A program made the translations under genes and the position numbers. A stretch of 64,000 bases of DNA from Enterococcus cecorum. GTDB lineage: Bacteria > Bacillota > Bacilli > Lactobacillales > Enterococcaceae. Numbering within the stretch: the stretch's first letter is position 1; every line of letters begins with the position of its first letter. Positions 26,489 to 36,877 of this stretch are shown piece after piece. A model generated the notes under the pieces. The model had not been told where the DNA came from. It saw only the letters and a program-made list of their open reading frames with translations, and ran no database searches. The stretch lies in contig NZ_JAKUDS010000007.1 of the NCBI RefSeq assembly GCF_023221775.1, forward strand, positions 1 through 64,000. Reading direction: 5' to 3'.

Positions 26489-27022
26489 TTACTCACCTAC
26501 TTCAAAATATCTTGCCATTAAATCAACATCTACAAACTCGCCATTGTCCAAGCGGGCCCCATATTTTAAGGTCGCTTCTTTCCTAAAGCCAAACTTCTGA
26601 TATAGGGCAATGGCTTTTTGATTACGCGTTTGCACCGTTAACTCCAAACGTTTAAAAATTTGAACTTGTTTGACATATTCGAGTAATTCTTCCATCAATA
26701 GCGGGCCAATCCCTAAAGACCAGTACTCCTTTAAGATAAAAATCCCTACTTCACCAATATGATGAATTCGATATTCGTCGTTTCCTTTAATCGAAGCCGC
26801 GCCAATACATTGCGTTCCATCAAATGCCAATAGCAATACTTGATTATCTGCCTGAGCTAATAAATCTAATTGTTCAGCAAGCAACTCTTCGCTTAGGCCC
26901 ATGCCATATTCATCCATAATTAAATAATCGGTTTCTTTTGCTACTTGTTGACTTAAAGCTAATAACTGGGCACTATCTTCACCGCTTGCTTGGCGAATCA
27001 CCAACTGTATCTCCTCACTCAC
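26489..27022 (-). CDS. GNAT family N-acetyltransferase
   Basis: 177-aa acetyltransferase with the acetyl-CoA-binding pattern YWSLGIGPLLMEELLEYV near residue 100 and the C-terminal ALYQKFGFRKEATLKYGAR typical of RimJ/RimL/PhnO-like GNATs. It overlaps tsaE by eight bases, an arrangement usual in enterococci. The substrate is unknown. Confidence 0.85.
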   Translation of the reverse strand: MSEEIQLVIRQASGEDSAQLLALSQQVAKETDYLIMDEYGMGLSEELLAEQLDLLAQADNQVLLLAFDGTQCIGAASIKGNDEYRIHHIGEVGIFILKEYWSLGIGPLLMEELLEYVKQVQIFKRLELTVQTRNQKAIALYQKFGFRKEATLKYGARLDNGEFVDVDLMARYFEVGE

Positions 27023-27482
27023 GAAACTTTCCCACTGCTTTCACTTTTGCTAGCCAATCTGATGCAAGTTTGCCGTGCGCCTTGAATGCCATTTCTCGCT
27101 TATCTTCCTCATCTGCTACTTTATGAATGGTAAGATGGAGGTAATCTTCAGGCAGTTCTGTGAGTAATTCGCCCCACTCAACTACACATAAACCATCCCC
27201 TTCAAAATACTCTTCTAAGCCCATGCCTTCCACATCACCATCGATGCGGTAAACATCCATATGATAAAAAGGTAATCTTCCTTCATCATATTCGCGAATC
27301 AAAGTATAAGTGGGACTTTTTATCATTTGTTGAATGCCTAAACCTTTCGCAATACTTTTAGATAGTGTTGTTTTCCCTGCACCTAAATCACCAGATAGAA
27401 TCAAGACATTCCCCCCTTGAGCAGTTTGACCAAGAAGTAAGCCCAATTGTTCCATCTCTTGCAGTCCATTGATTTGAATCAA
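27015..27482 (-). CDS. tsaE: tRNA threonylcarbamoyladenosine biosynthesis ATPase TsaE
   Basis: About 155 aa. P-loop ATPase with GDLGAGKTTLSKSIAKGL and SPTYTLIREY, then VVEWGE; it works with TsaB and TsaD in t6A modification of ANN-decoding tRNAs. Start set at the TTG at 27482 with GTGAGG upstream; the open frame continues 20 codons further without a site. Confidence 0.93.
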   Translation of the reverse strand: MIQINGLQEMEQLGLLLGQTAQGGNVLILSGDLGAGKTTLSKSIAKGLGIQQMIKSPTYTLIREYDEGRLPFYHMDVYRIDGDVEGMGLEEYFEGDGLCVVEWGELLTELPEDYLHLTIHKVADEEDKREMAFKAHGKLASDWLAKVKAVGKFRE

Positions 27483-27577
27483 GACGATTTCCTCACTTTC
27501 AAAAAATCTATTTGACCTTATATTAACACAAATCTCATCCATCCGTCATGCTATCCTGGATTAAATCCTACACAAAA

Positions 27578-27617
27578 AAGCTAGGACATTCAGCAAGCTA
27601 CCGAAACATCCTAGCCT
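27578..27617 (-). terminator. Terminator after the DMT transporter gene
   Basis: GCTAGGA (27580-27586) pairs with TCCTAGC (27609-27615) over a structured loop; on minus TTTTTTG follows. Confidence 0.55.
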
Positions 27618-27644
27618 TTGTTGTGCATATAAAATTTCCTTGTC

Positions 27645-28508
27645 TCATATTTTTCTTTTGCCATGCACATACATCATATAGGCGGTAACAAAAATAATCA
27701 CATAACCAATGAAGGAATAAGCGTCCGGAATTTCACCGTATAATACAAAGCCGAAGAATCCTACAAATAGTACTTGTGAGTAGTCAAAAATCGAGATTTC
27801 TTTTGCTGGTGCGTAACTATAAGCACTAGTTACCGAGAATTGTCCCCCGCTTGCCATAACCCCAGCCATTAATAAATAAATGATTTGCTGGGTAGACATT
27901 GGATGAAAATCGACAATCATCGATGGAATCATAGCCAAACAAGAAAACAATGAAAAATAAAAGACAATTGCCGGCCCCTTTATTGGTGTGAACGATAATT
28001 TACGTACCAATGTATAGGCGGTCGAAGCACAAAAAGAACCAAGTAAGGCAATCGTGTAACCTAACAATTGCGGATTGGTAAAGCTAGGTTTGACAATAAA
28101 TAGCATCCCAACCATCGCAATCCCCATAGCAATATATTGAAAGCGGGCAGGTTTTTCTTTTAAAATGACCAATGATAGTAAAACGGTGAAAAAAGGCGTT
28201 AATTTTTGAATCATTGACGCATCAGTGAGTACCAAATGATCAACGGCATAATAATTACACAAGAGCCCCACTGTTCCAAAAAAAGCTCTAAAGTAGAGTA
28301 AAGTCCGTGATTCTTTTGGCACATGAAACGCTATCCGCTGCTTTTTAAGTACATAAAAAGCAACGAATAGCGCGACTAAATTTCTGAAAAAACTCTTCTG
28401 CATTACTGGTAAATCACCAGCTAATTTTACAAAGACATTCATCCCTGCAAAACAAAAAGCAGAAAGAATAATCATCAAAATACCTAATTGTTTTTGATTT
28501 TGTTTCAT
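27645..28508 (-). CDS. EamA/DMT-family transporter
   Basis: 287-aa, ten-helix transporter made of two EamA repeats, with N-terminal GILMIILSAFCFAGMNVFVK and FFRNLVALFVAFYVL. It is only about 27% of the window away from, but distinct from, the DMT gene near 2 kb. It lies seven bases after pta and probably shares its transcript. The substrate is unknown. Confidence 0.87.
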   Translation of the reverse strand: MKQNQKQLGILMIILSAFCFAGMNVFVKLAGDLPVMQKSFFRNLVALFVAFYVLKKQRIAFHVPKESRTLLYFRAFFGTVGLLCNYYAVDHLVLTDASMIQKLTPFFTVLLSLVILKEKPARFQYIAMGIAMVGMLFIVKPSFTNPQLLGYTIALLGSFCASTAYTLVRKLSFTPIKGPAIVFYFSLFSCLAMIPSMIVDFHPMSTQQIIYLLMAGVMASGGQFSVTSAYSYAPAKEISIFDYSQVLFVGFFGFVLYGEIPDAYSFIGYVIIFVTAYMMYVHGKRKI

Positions 28509-28515
28509 TTATCCT

Positions 28516-29496
28516 TTAATCCAATAAAGTTTGAACAGCAGTGATAATTGATAATTTATAAACATCTTCTTCGTTACATCCACGAGAAAGGTCAGAAACT
28601 GGTTGGTTTAATCCTTGTAAGATAGGTCCAATGGCTTCAAATCCACCAAAACGTTGGGCAATCTTATAGCCAATATTTCCGGCTTGTAAATCTGGGAATA
28701 CAAAAACAGTAGCCTTACCAGCAACCTCTGAATTTGGCGCTTTTTGAGCAGCTACACTTGGGACATAAGCCGCGTCAAATTGTAATTCCCCATCGATTGT
28801 GTAATCTGGTGCTAATTCTTGAGCAATTTTAGTAGCTTCAACGACCTTATCAACCATTTCAGCTTTAGCAGATCCTTTTGTAGAGAAACTTAACATTGCC
28901 ACTTTAGGATCAATATCAAACAATTCAGCCGTTTTAGCAGAAGCAACAGCGATTTCAGCTAATTCTTGGGCATTTGGATTCACGTTAATTGCGCAATCGC
29001 TAAATAAATATTTTTCTTGGTCGCGACCACGAACCATTAAGAAAGCACCACTTGTACGGCTAACTCCTGGTTTTGTCTTAATAATTTGCAAGGCTGGACG
29101 AACTGTATCTCCTGTAGAGTGAACAGCACCTGATACCATCCCTTGAGTGACACCCATATAAGTTAACATTGTACCAAAGTAGTTGACATCTTTTAAGATT
29201 TGTTCTGCTTGTTCTTTAGTTGCTTTGCCTTTTCGACGTTCCACAAAGGCAGCGACCATTTCATCCCAAGCAGGATAAGTATCTGGGTCTAAAATTTCAA
29301 ATCCTTCTAGAGAAATCCCACGGCTTTGCGCAGCTTTTTTCACTTCTTCGGTATTACCGATTAAGACTGGTTCTACAAGTTCTTCAGATTTTAAACGAGC
29401 CGCTGCACCTAAAATACGTGGATCTGTTGCTTCCGGAAAAGCGATTTTAATATGTTTTCTTACAATTTTAAATTTTAAGCTATCAAATAGTTCCAT
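28516..29496 (-). CDS. pta: Phosphate acetyltransferase
   Basis: 326-aa Pta, converting acetyl-CoA and phosphate to acetyl phosphate, the first step of ATP-yielding acetate formation. Motifs: TKPGVSRTSGAFLM near residue 140, SFSTKGSAKAEMV near residue 205, PDLQAGNIGYKIAQRFGG near residue 270. A compact single-domain form as usual in Firmicutes. The 147-base gap to ung is AT-rich and should hold its promoter, which I cannot assign. Confidence 0.96.
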   Translation of the reverse strand: MELFDSLKFKIVRKHIKIAFPEATDPRILGAAARLKSEELVEPVLIGNTEEVKKAAQSRGISLEGFEILDPDTYPAWDEMVAAFVERRKGKATKEQAEQILKDVNYFGTMLTYMGVTQGMVSGAVHSTGDTVRPALQIIKTKPGVSRTSGAFLMVRGRDQEKYLFSDCAINVNPNAQELAEIAVASAKTAELFDIDPKVAMLSFSTKGSAKAEMVDKVVEATKIAQELAPDYTIDGELQFDAAYVPSVAAQKAPNSEVAGKATVFVFPDLQAGNIGYKIAQRFGGFEAIGPILQGLNQPVSDLSRGCNEEDVYKLSIITAVQTLLD

Positions 29497-29643
29497 TGAT
29501 AAATAACCTCCAGTTTTTTAATACCCTTACATTGTACACCAAATCATTAAAAATGAACAGTTCTTTTTCCTGTCTAAATTTGAAAATACGCATGAAAATA
29601 ATATTGTTAACATTTTCAAAAAAAAATACATTAATACAGTCTT

Positions 29644-30339
29644 TTAAAATTTTTCCAACTGTTCTACTGGTGGGAGTTGCCAGTTGATTGGTTGATACCC
29701 CATTTGGACTAACGCTTGGTTACATCTTGAAAATGGCTTTGACCCAAAGAAACCTCGATTAGCTGAAAATGGACTGGGATGGGGAGATTGGATGACCACA
29801 TGACGCGAAGTATCAATAAAATTGATTTTCGTTTGTGCAGGTCTCCCCCAGAGAATAAATACCATTGGCTCCGGTCTATCATTTAATTTCTTTATGATTG
29901 CATCAGTTAAGATTTCCCAACCTTGTGAAGCATGTGAATTGGCTTGACCTGCTCGCACAGTTAGAACAGTATTCAGCAATAGTACCCCCTGCTTTGCCCA
30001 TGAAGTTAAACATCCATGGTTAGCCGGTTGAATCCCCAAATCATTTTGCAATTCTTGATAGATATTACGTAATGAAGGCGGGATTCTGACACCAGGTTGT
30101 ACAGAAAAAGAAAGCCCATGTGCTTGATTGGGGCCATGATAAGGGTCTTGACCTAAAATGACCACTTTCACATCCTCATAAGGCGTTAATTGTAAAGCCT
30201 CGAAAATATGATACATATCGGGATAAATCGTTTGTGTGGCATATTCCTTTTTAAGATATTGCCGCAAATGTTGATAATAATCTTTTTGAAATTCGTCTTG
30301 TAAAATATCTTGCCAACTATTTTGGATAATTGTCTTCAA
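29644..30339 (-). CDS. ung: Uracil-DNA glycosylase
   Basis: 231-aa family 1 UDG that removes uracil from DNA. Water-activating motif [17 protein letters not shown] near residue 62 and the minor-groove loop [13 protein letters not shown] near residue 187 are intact. It sits upstream of pta, the order known from enterococci. Confidence 0.96.
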   Translation of the reverse strand: MKTIIQNSWQDILQDEFQKDYYQHLRQYLKKEYATQTIYPDMYHIFEALQLTPYEDVKVVILGQDPYHGPNQAHGLSFSVQPGVRIPPSLRNIYQELQNDLGIQPANHGCLTSWAKQGVLLLNTVLTVRAGQANSHASQGWEILTDAIIKKLNDRPEPMVFILWGRPAQTKINFIDTSRHVVIQSPHPSPFSANRGFFGSKPFSRCNQALVQMGYQPINWQLPPVEQLEKF

Positions 30340-30493
30340 CGCATCTCACCTATCTTTCTATTTACACTTATTGTAACTGAAATTTTCTAGGATGAAAGAG
30401 TTTTTTGTTATCATTCCAGACATTTTTCATTTTGTAAGCCCTCTTTTTATGTTAAACTATTAATAAAGATTGAAGTAGTAAAGGATGAAGAAT

Positions 30494-31366
30494 ATGATTC
30501 AATTAATTGCCTCTGATATGGACGGCACACTTTTAGACGAACACATGCATATTAGCGAAGAAAATATCGCCGCTATTCGTTATGCCCAAGAAAAAGGCAT
30601 TCAGTTTATGGTATGCACCGGCAGAAATATCACTGAAGCACTCCCTGCCTTAAATGATGCCCAATTAAACTGCCCGATGATTACCCTAAACGGCGCGCAA
30701 GCCTTTGATCAAAATCACAATGTACTATTTACAGTTGAAATTAGTAAAGAAACTGCCTTAGAAGTCATGCACGTTTTCGAAAAATACAATGTTTACTATG
30801 AAGTTTCGACTAATCAAGGGACATTTTCAGAAAATTTAGCACGCAGAATTGAAACGTTTGCGGCCTTTTTATCTCAAAGATTACCCCACTTAACCTATCA
30901 AATGGCCATTGCTATGACTTCAGCTCGTTTTGAATCATTGCCAATTAAAATTGTAGAGAATATGAAGGAATACATTCTTCAAGAAGAGATCAAAGTCTTA
31001 AAAATAATCGGCTTTAATAATACTGAGCCACAAATTTTGGATAAAGTATCTGCTGATTTAGCTGATCAACCCAAAATCCATATCACATCATCAGGAACAA
31101 ATAACATTGAAATCAATCATATCGATGCCCAAAAAGGAATTGCGGTGAAAAAGATTGCTGAAATGTTCAATATTCCTTTATCTCAAGTCATGACCATTGG
31201 TGATAATTATAATGATTTAAGCATGATACAAGAAGCTGGGGTTAGTTTTGCAATGGAAAATGCAGTTGATGAATTAAAACAAGCTGCTAAATATATTGCC
31301 GATACAAATATTCATAGTGGTGTAGGAAAGGCCATCAGACGAGCAATTGATGAAAATCTATCATAA
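30494..31366 (+). CDS. Cof-type HAD-family phosphatase
   Basis: 290-aa HAD hydrolase: nucleophile motif ASDMDGTLLDE at the N-terminus, motif II CTGRN, C2B cap in the middle, and motif IV GDNYNDLSMI near residue 240. Cof-like enzymes dephosphorylate sugar phosphates, flavin or PLP-type metabolites; the substrate is unknown. AAGGA is 8 bases before the ATG at 30494; the ATG at 30485 overlaps it. Confidence 0.9.
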   Translation: MIQLIASDMDGTLLDEHMHISEENIAAIRYAQEKGIQFMVCTGRNITEALPALNDAQLNCPMITLNGAQAFDQNHNVLFTVEISKETALEVMHVFEKYNVYYEVSTNQGTFSENLARRIETFAAFLSQRLPHLTYQMAIAMTSARFESLPIKIVENMKEYILQEEIKVLKIIGFNNTEPQILDKVSADLADQPKIHITSSGTNNIEINHIDAQKGIAVKKIAEMFNIPLSQVMTIGDNYNDLSMIQEAGVSFAMENAVDELKQAAKYIADTNIHSGVGKAIRRAIDENLS

Positions 31367-31384
31367 ATTTAAGAAGGAATTGTT

Positions 31385-31912
31385 ATGTCAGAATTCTATA
31401 TTCAACAACACCAACTCTCCAAAAGGACAAGAACCATTGTCAAGGATGAAAAAAATCGAGATATTTATCTAATGGTCGGTAATTGGGGCAGAAAACGTGA
31501 TGCACTTTTACTCTATCAAATGAACGGACAACTCGTTGCCAGCATTAAGCAAGCCAGTTTCATTTTTGGTAGCAAATTTATCATTTACGAAAACTATCAA
31601 AAAGTTGGAGAGATGCGCAAAATTTTCAACTGGCCGGGAGATTTTTATTATGTTAAACAACTTCACTGGGCGGCCCATGGTGATATTTATCAACACAAAT
31701 ATCAAATCCACCATTTTAACGAGCGAATTATGACAATGGATAAAGCGAATTTTTTGACGGGTAATTATTATAGCCTAGATATTCCTAATGAAAAAAATGC
31801 ACCGAAATGTATTTGTATTGCTGCAGTTATGGATTATTGGTTATATAATCGTTCTAAAAGAGAAGCTAAAAATGCTGAAATAAATTATCAAACCTCACTA
31901 ATTACTGAATAA
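31385..31912 (+). CDS. LURP-one-related (YxjI-like) protein
   Basis: 175-aa protein with the tubby-like LURP-one fold pattern: YLMVGNWGRKRDALLLYQMNG, GQLVASIKQ, YHIHHFN-type strands. Family function is undefined; membrane-lipid association is suspected from the tubby relationship. It follows the HAD gene by 18 bases with AAGGAATTG upstream and is probably co-transcribed. Confidence 0.75.
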   Translation: MSEFYIQQHQLSKRTRTIVKDEKNRDIYLMVGNWGRKRDALLLYQMNGQLVASIKQASFIFGSKFIIYENYQKVGEMRKIFNWPGDFYYVKQLHWAAHGDIYQHKYQIHHFNERIMTMDKANFLTGNYYSLDIPNEKNAPKCICIAAVMDYWLYNRSKREAKNAEINYQTSLITE

Positions 31913-32007
31913 TCAAGCTCGTATTGGTGTATATTTTTTCAATGCGACAAGTTTTTACTATACGTTTATTTGACATTGATGTTATAATATACGTTGGAGG
32001 TATGAAA

Positions 32008-32460
32008 ATGACTATTAATGTACGCTTTATCTCAATTTCAGGCAATACGCGTGCCTTTATCCAAAAATTAGTTGAATTTGCAAAATCTCAACATGAATTA
32101 GATGAAAGCATGCCTTTGATTTATCCAAAAGAAGTGCATTTGCAAACGATTCCTGAAAATGAAACATGTGATTTTTTCGCCTTTGTGCCAACCTATTTAG
32201 AGGGCGGAAACGGTGTGGATAATGGGGATGTGGAAATTCTGACAGAACCTTTTAGAGAATATATCCGTTTTGGTGAAAACGCCAAGAAATGTTTAGGCGT
32301 TATCGGCAGTGGAAATCGTAACTTTAACCATCAGTATTGCTTAACCGCGAAACAATACGCAGAAGAATTCAAAGTCCCTTTTATCGCTGACTTTGAACTA
32401 CGTGGAACGACTCAAGATGTCCACAACATTTATCAAAAATTGATTGAAATTCAAAAATAA
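32008..32460 (+). CDS. nrdI: Class Ib ribonucleotide reductase flavodoxin NrdI
   Basis: About 150 aa. Flavodoxin-like protein that oxidises the Mn2 cofactor of NrdF with superoxide or peroxide. FMN loop SISGNTRAFIQKL, then PTYLEGGNG and GSGNRNFNHQYCLTA, all typical. GGAGG ends 7 bases before the ATG at 32008; the earlier ATG at 32002 is too close. It is about 21 kb from nrdHEF, so the class Ib system is split. Confidence 0.94.
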   Translation: MTINVRFISISGNTRAFIQKLVEFAKSQHELDESMPLIYPKEVHLQTIPENETCDFFAFVPTYLEGGNGVDNGDVEILTEPFREYIRFGENAKKCLGVIGSGNRNFNHQYCLTAKQYAEEFKVPFIADFELRGTTQDVHNIYQKLIEIQK

Positions 32461-32480
32461 GAATAAAGGGAGGCCAAATT

Positions 32481-33302
32481 TTGTTTCAACTACTTCGAAC
32501 GTTTATTTCAGTTTATGAAACACATAATTTTACACGCTCGGCAGATTCACTCTTTTTATCTCAACCTACTGTATCTGCACAAATTAAGAAATTGGAAGAA
32601 ATATTGACCGTACCGTTATTCATTCGTAATGGGAAGCAAGAAATTCTCCCCACCGCAGAAGCTGACTATATGTATCCTAAAATTTTAAAAATCTTAAATG
32701 AATGGGATCATGCGGTGAAAAAAGTCAGTCAACAAAAAAATTTGCGCGAAACTTGTGTCATTGCTAGTTCACATTTTTGTGCTGTCTATTATTTACCTAA
32801 ATTAGTCAGCCATCTTTTGACAGCTTTTCCTAGAGTTGATTTTGTCTTTAAAGTATCTACCAGTGATGAAATTGTCGAATGGTTGGAAAATAGTAAAATT
32901 GATATCGGTTTGATTGAGCAAGTGGATCACCACAAAGAGTTTAATAAAACGACTTTGGCGATGGACGAACTTGTATTAGCAGGAGATTTAAGCAGTGAAT
33001 ATTGGCTATTAGGAAATGATGATCTATCTTTACGTCAATTGAACCAACATTATCTACAAAATCACCCGATTGAGCCGAAAATTATTGAAATTGATACAGA
33101 TGAAATGATTGGTTCCATGCTAAAAAATGGGGTTGGGCAATCCATCGTCCCTCGTTGTACTTTAGACCCATCTATTCACTTTAGTCAGCTACCCAAAGAT
33201 AACAAACGCCACTTCTATTCGATCGTTCGTAGAGATAATTTGCGCGAAAATATTGTTGCAATTAATCAAAAATTACAACTATTGGCTGAAAAACTATTCT
33301 AA
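32481..33302 (+). CDS. LysR-family transcriptional regulator
   Basis: 273-aa LTTR with an N-terminal helix-turn-helix (NFTRSADSLFLSQPTVSAQI at residues 17-36) and a C-terminal periplasmic-binding-like effector domain. AAAGGGAGG precedes a TTG start 20 bases after nrdI. The effector domain resembles CysB/CbbR-type folds but no inducer can be named. A terminator follows, so it may be the end of an nrdI-lysR transcript. Confidence 0.9.
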   Translation: MFQLLRTFISVYETHNFTRSADSLFLSQPTVSAQIKKLEEILTVPLFIRNGKQEILPTAEADYMYPKILKILNEWDHAVKKVSQQKNLRETCVIASSHFCAVYYLPKLVSHLLTAFPRVDFVFKVSTSDEIVEWLENSKIDIGLIEQVDHHKEFNKTTLAMDELVLAGDLSSEYWLLGNDDLSLRQLNQHYLQNHPIEPKIIEIDTDEMIGSMLKNGVGQSIVPRCTLDPSIHFSQLPKDNKRHFYSIVRRDNLRENIVAINQKLQLLAEKLF

Positions 33303-33343
33303 AAAAAAACCACAACTTTAATGTGTTAAAGTTGTGGTTTTTC
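33303..33343. terminator. Bidirectional terminator
   Basis: AAAACCACAACTTTAA with TTAAAGTTGTGGTTTT around TGTG, flanked by runs of A and T; ends the LysR gene on + and nadE on -. Confidence 0.9.
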
Positions 33344-33360
33344 ATTCTTCTATTGACTAC

Positions 33361-34185
33361 TTATCTCCAAAAATCGTCAAAAATAGTAATTGGTAAGTGA
33401 CGTTTATGTTCCGTCTTATGCCACCAGTTTTCAATAGTGGTACGGGCTTTTTCACTTACAGATTTACCTTCAAGATAATCATCAATTTCATCATAAGTCA
33501 CCCCTAAAGCTACTTCATCAGCAATTAATGGTTTATCATCTTCTAAATCAGCCGTTGGCACTTTTTCATAAATGGCCGGTTCAGCACCTAAATAAGCGAG
33601 TAGTTGCTTACCTTGACGTTTATTTAATCTAAAAATCGGTAAAATATCAGCGCCCCCGTCACCAAATTTTGTAAAGAAACCGGTGATATTTTCTGCCGCA
33701 TGGTCCGTACCAATAACTGCACCTTTATTTTCTCCAGCAATCGCATATTGCGTAATCATCCGTTGACGTGCCTTTATATTTCCTTTATTGAAGTCACTAA
33801 CAATCACACCAGCTTCTTCTAAAGCAGCAACTTGCCCATCAACTGGCGCTTTAATATTCACAGTATAAACACGGTCCGCTTGAATAAATTTTAATGCTCG
33901 ATTTGCATCTTCTTCATCTGCTTGATTCCCATAAGGTAAACGAACTGCAATAAATTGATAAGCATCATCCTTTAATTCATCTCGAAGTTCTTCCATGGCT
34001 AATTGCGCCAAACGCCCAGCCAATGAGGAATCTTGTCCCCCGCTAATTCCTAAGACATAAGTTTTTAAAAATGGATGTTTCTTCATATAATCTTTCAGAA
34101 ATTCCACACTTTTTCTTACTTCTTCTTCCGGATCAATGATTGGCTTTACACCTAATACTTGAATAATTTTTTCTTGTAAACTCAT
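33361..34185 (-). CDS. nadE: NH3-dependent NAD+ synthetase
   Basis: 274-aa amidating enzyme converting deamido-NAD+ to NAD+. ATP-pyrophosphatase loop [18 protein letters not shown] near residue 46, [20 protein letters not shown] near residue 160, and KRQGKQLL. No glutaminase domain, so it uses ammonia. It lies 13 bases after pncB, forming a nicotinate-salvage pair. Confidence 0.96.
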   Translation of the reverse strand: MSLQEKIIQVLGVKPIIDPEEEVRKSVEFLKDYMKKHPFLKTYVLGISGGQDSSLAGRLAQLAMEELRDELKDDAYQFIAVRLPYGNQADEEDANRALKFIQADRVYTVNIKAPVDGQVAALEEAGVIVSDFNKGNIKARQRMITQYAIAGENKGAVIGTDHAAENITGFFTKFGDGGADILPIFRLNKRQGKQLLAYLGAEPAIYEKVPTADLEDDKPLIADEVALGVTYDEIDDYLEGKSVSEKARTTIENWWHKTEHKRHLPITIFDDFWR

Positions 34186-34198
34186 CGAATCAGTCCTT

Positions 34199-35674
34199 TT
34201 ATTTCATCAAATTATGTTGCTCAAAAGTTGCTTTTCTAACCTTATCTAATAAATTCATCTTATGGTTCCAACAATCCGTAGAAAGATCCACTGGATATTT
34301 TTGCGGATTTAAATCGCGTTTATACTCTTCCCATAATGAATCCAAATTTTGTTGCGCATAATGTTTGATTTCTTCTAAGTTTGGTTTTTGATAAACGAGC
34401 TTGCCATCAACAAAAATATCTTGTAATAAAGGTCGCGCAGTAAAATCAGTCACCGTCTTATTAATGAAAGTATGCACTGGGTGGAACATAAAGATTTCGT
34501 CTTCTTTGCGTGGGTCTTCATCCCAAAGTGTAATGTAATCCCCTTGTGACTTACCATCAGAATTACGAGTAATACGCCAAACTTGTTTCTTACCTGGCGT
34601 AGTTACTTTTTCAGCATTACTTGAAAGCTTAATTGTATCCACCATTTCCCCGTCTTCATTTTCAATGGAAACCATCTTATAAACTGCTCCTAAAGAAGGT
34701 TGGTTATACGCAGTAATTAATTTCGTACCTACTCCCCAAACATCAATTTTCGCTTTTTGCATCTTCAAGCTTAAAATCGTACTTTCATCTAAATCATTTG
34801 AAGCATAAATTTTTGCATCAGGGAACCCAGCTTCATCCAATTGCTCGCGGACACGTTTTGAAATATAGGCCATATCGCCACTATCAATTCGCACACCTAA
34901 GAAATTAATCTTATCTCCTAATTCTTTCGCAACACGAATGGCACTAGGAACACCTAAACGCAAGGTATCATACGTATCAACCAAAAAGACACAATCTTTA
35001 TGTGTTTTTGCATATGCCATGAAAGCATCATAATCATTACCATAAGATTGCACTAACGCATGCGCATGAGTCCCACTAGCTGGGATTCCAAAAATTTTAC
35101 CAGCGCGGACATTACTTGTGGCATCTGCACCCCCAATATAGGCTGCACGTGTTCCCCAAATCGCTGCATCCAAATCTTGTGCGCGACGTGTTCCAAATTC
35201 TAATAATGGATCCTGACCGATAACTGATTTAATGCGAGCCGCTTTAGTTGCAATTAATGTTTGGAAGTTAACAATATTTAACAAAGCTGTTTCGACGAGT
35301 TGAGCCTGTGCTAATGGACCTTCAATTTGTAAAATCGGCTCATTATTAAAGACCAAATCGCCCTCTAAAGCTGAACGCACCGTACAAGTAAACTTGAAAT
35401 TTGCTAAATAATCTAAAAATTCTTCTGAGTAATTGCATTCATTACGTAAATATTCGATATCAGAATCGCTAAAAGTCAAATTGCTCAAATAATCAATAAT
35501 TCTTTCAAGACCAGCAAAAATAGCATAACCATGCTTAAATGGCATATCTCTAAAATAACATTCGAAGACTACATTTAAATTATGGCGACCAAGTTCAAAG
35601 TAAGTTTGCATCATATTAATTTGATACATGTCGGTATGTAAGGTTAGACTATCATCCGGATATAACTTCTGCAT
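34199..35674 (-). CDS. pncB: Nicotinate phosphoribosyltransferase
   Basis: About 491 aa. It makes nicotinate mononucleotide from nicotinate and PRPP. N-terminal [37 protein letters not shown] near residue 170, [14 protein letters not shown] near residue 280. Start at the ATG at 35674, with AAAGGA nine bases upstream. The promoter region carries TTGACA and TATAAT only 7 bases apart (35739-35757), an odd arrangement also seen before nrdI. Confidence 0.95.
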   Translation of the reverse strand: MQKLYPDDSLTLHTDMYQINMMQTYFELGRHNLNVVFECYFRDMPFKHGYAIFAGLERIIDYLSNLTFSDSDIEYLRNECNYSEEFLDYLANFKFTCTVRSALEGDLVFNNEPILQIEGPLAQAQLVETALLNIVNFQTLIATKAARIKSVIGQDPLLEFGTRRAQDLDAAIWGTRAAYIGGADATSNVRAGKIFGIPASGTHAHALVQSYGNDYDAFMAYAKTHKDCVFLVDTYDTLRLGVPSAIRVAKELGDKINFLGVRIDSGDMAYISKRVREQLDEAGFPDAKIYASNDLDESTILSLKMQKAKIDVWGVGTKLITAYNQPSLGAVYKMVSIENEDGEMVDTIKLSSNAEKVTTPGKKQVWRITRNSDGKSQGDYITLWDEDPRKEDEIFMFHPVHTFINKTVTDFTARPLLQDIFVDGKLVYQKPNLEEIKHYAQQNLDSLWEEYKRDLNPQKYPVDLSTDCWNHKMNLLDKVRKATFEQHNLMK

Positions 35675-35761
35675 ATTTAACATTCCTTTCAATATCGGAA
35701 TCATCAACCAATGATTTCATAAAAATATATTTGCAAACATTATAACACATCTGTCAATACA

Positions 35762-35802
35762 TTAAAAAGCCAATGCCTCAAAAATGAGTATCATTGGCTC
35801 AA
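35762..35802 (-). terminator. Terminator of the CPBP protease gene
   Basis: GAGCCAATG and CATTGGCTT on minus flank a 16-base loop and are followed by TTTTTAA; located just after the CPBP stop. Confidence 0.75.
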
Positions 35803-35806
35803 AAAC

Positions 35807-36679
35807 TTATTTTCTTTTATTTAATATGAGTTGATATAATAATACACAACAAAAAATACCAAATACTGTTGTCAATAAACTTCCTTCAATCCCGAACGAA
35901 CCGCCATTAATAAGGTTAGCTTGAGGAATACTTGCCTTTAATATTGAAGTAATGGATTCAGTCCCGCTTACTTGTACCCCAAAAACAGGACCTTGGAAAA
36001 AATTCCAAGCACTATGAGCAGCACCTACAAATAAAATATTTTCGCTATACGCATATAATAAGCTAAAGACCAAGCCGAAAATAAATAAATTGATCAATGG
36101 TAATACTTGAATGCCAGGATTTGCGCCATGTAATACTGCAAAAAAGACCGCACTAATGATAATTGCCCACTTTTCATCCATCAATGCACTTAAACTACCT
36201 TGTAAATAACCACGGCATAATACTTCCTCGGTTAAACCTTGAATGATAAACCCAAGTAACAATAATATAATTAAGCCAAAGTTCATATGCGAATTTAGCT
36301 TAAAGTGAATGCTCCCTAGAAACATCGCTACTACTGCTAAAAAGGCTAGTGAACTGGTACCAATTAGAAACCCTAAAGCATATTGACTGAACACATTTTC
36401 TTGGGTAAAGCCTAAAGATGCTATTGGGCGCTTATTCATCCGTTTATTCCAATAGATTATTCCAATTAGTGCAAAACCAAAGCCGAATAAAGAACCTAAT
36501 TCCCCACTGATACTGTTTTCGGTAACTTGCGATAAGGATTCCTTCGTAAAAATAGAAATCAAGATGGATATTGGAATAGATCCTACACCACCACAAAGGG
36601 CAAAAACCAAGAATGTCGCTACAATTGGACGCCACCATGATTTTGGCGGATTTTCTTTAAAATAATGAATATTTTGCAT
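35807..36679 (-). CDS. CPBP-family intramembrane glutamic endopeptidase
   Basis: About 290 aa, eight helices, with the CPBP (Abi) motifs EEVLCRGYLQG near residue 155, FFAVLHGANPG near residue 190 and HSAWNF near residue 235, which supply the catalytic Glu and His residues. Such proteases are linked to bacteriocin immunity or membrane protein processing. GGAGGTG selects the ATG at 36679. The substrate is unknown. Confidence 0.88.
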   Translation of the reverse strand: MQNIHYFKENPPKSWWRPIVATFLVFALCGGVGSIPISILISIFTKESLSQVTENSISGELGSLFGFGFALIGIIYWNKRMNKRPIASLGFTQENVFSQYALGFLIGTSSLAFLAVVAMFLGSIHFKLNSHMNFGLIILLLLGFIIQGLTEEVLCRGYLQGSLSALMDEKWAIIISAVFFAVLHGANPGIQVLPLINLFIFGLVFSLLYAYSENILFVGAAHSAWNFFQGPVFGVQVSGTESITSILKASIPQANLINGGSFGIEGSLLTTVFGIFCCVLLYQLILNKRK

Positions 36680-36812
36680 ACATGCACCTCCAAATATTGA
36701 TAATTTAACTATATCATAATTCATAAAATATAAAATAGGACTATAGTCGGAAAACAGCCAATATAAATTCTCAAAAGAACGAAAGAAATAAAAATAAATT
36801 GATAAAAAACAC

Positions 36813-36843
36813 TTGACTCTACCGTAACGTGATTGCTTATGAT
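36813..36843 (+). promoter_or_regulatory. MerR-type promoter with 19-bp spacer
   Basis: TTGACT (36813-36818) and TATGAT (36838-36843) are separated by 19 bases, the lengthened spacer that MerR regulators untwist. The GACTCTACCGTAACGT core resembles operators of TipAL/BltR-type MerR proteins, which implies autoactivation. Confidence 0.65.
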
Positions 36844-36877
36844 AGACCTGTAATCAAGAAAAGAAAGGATGAGAAAA

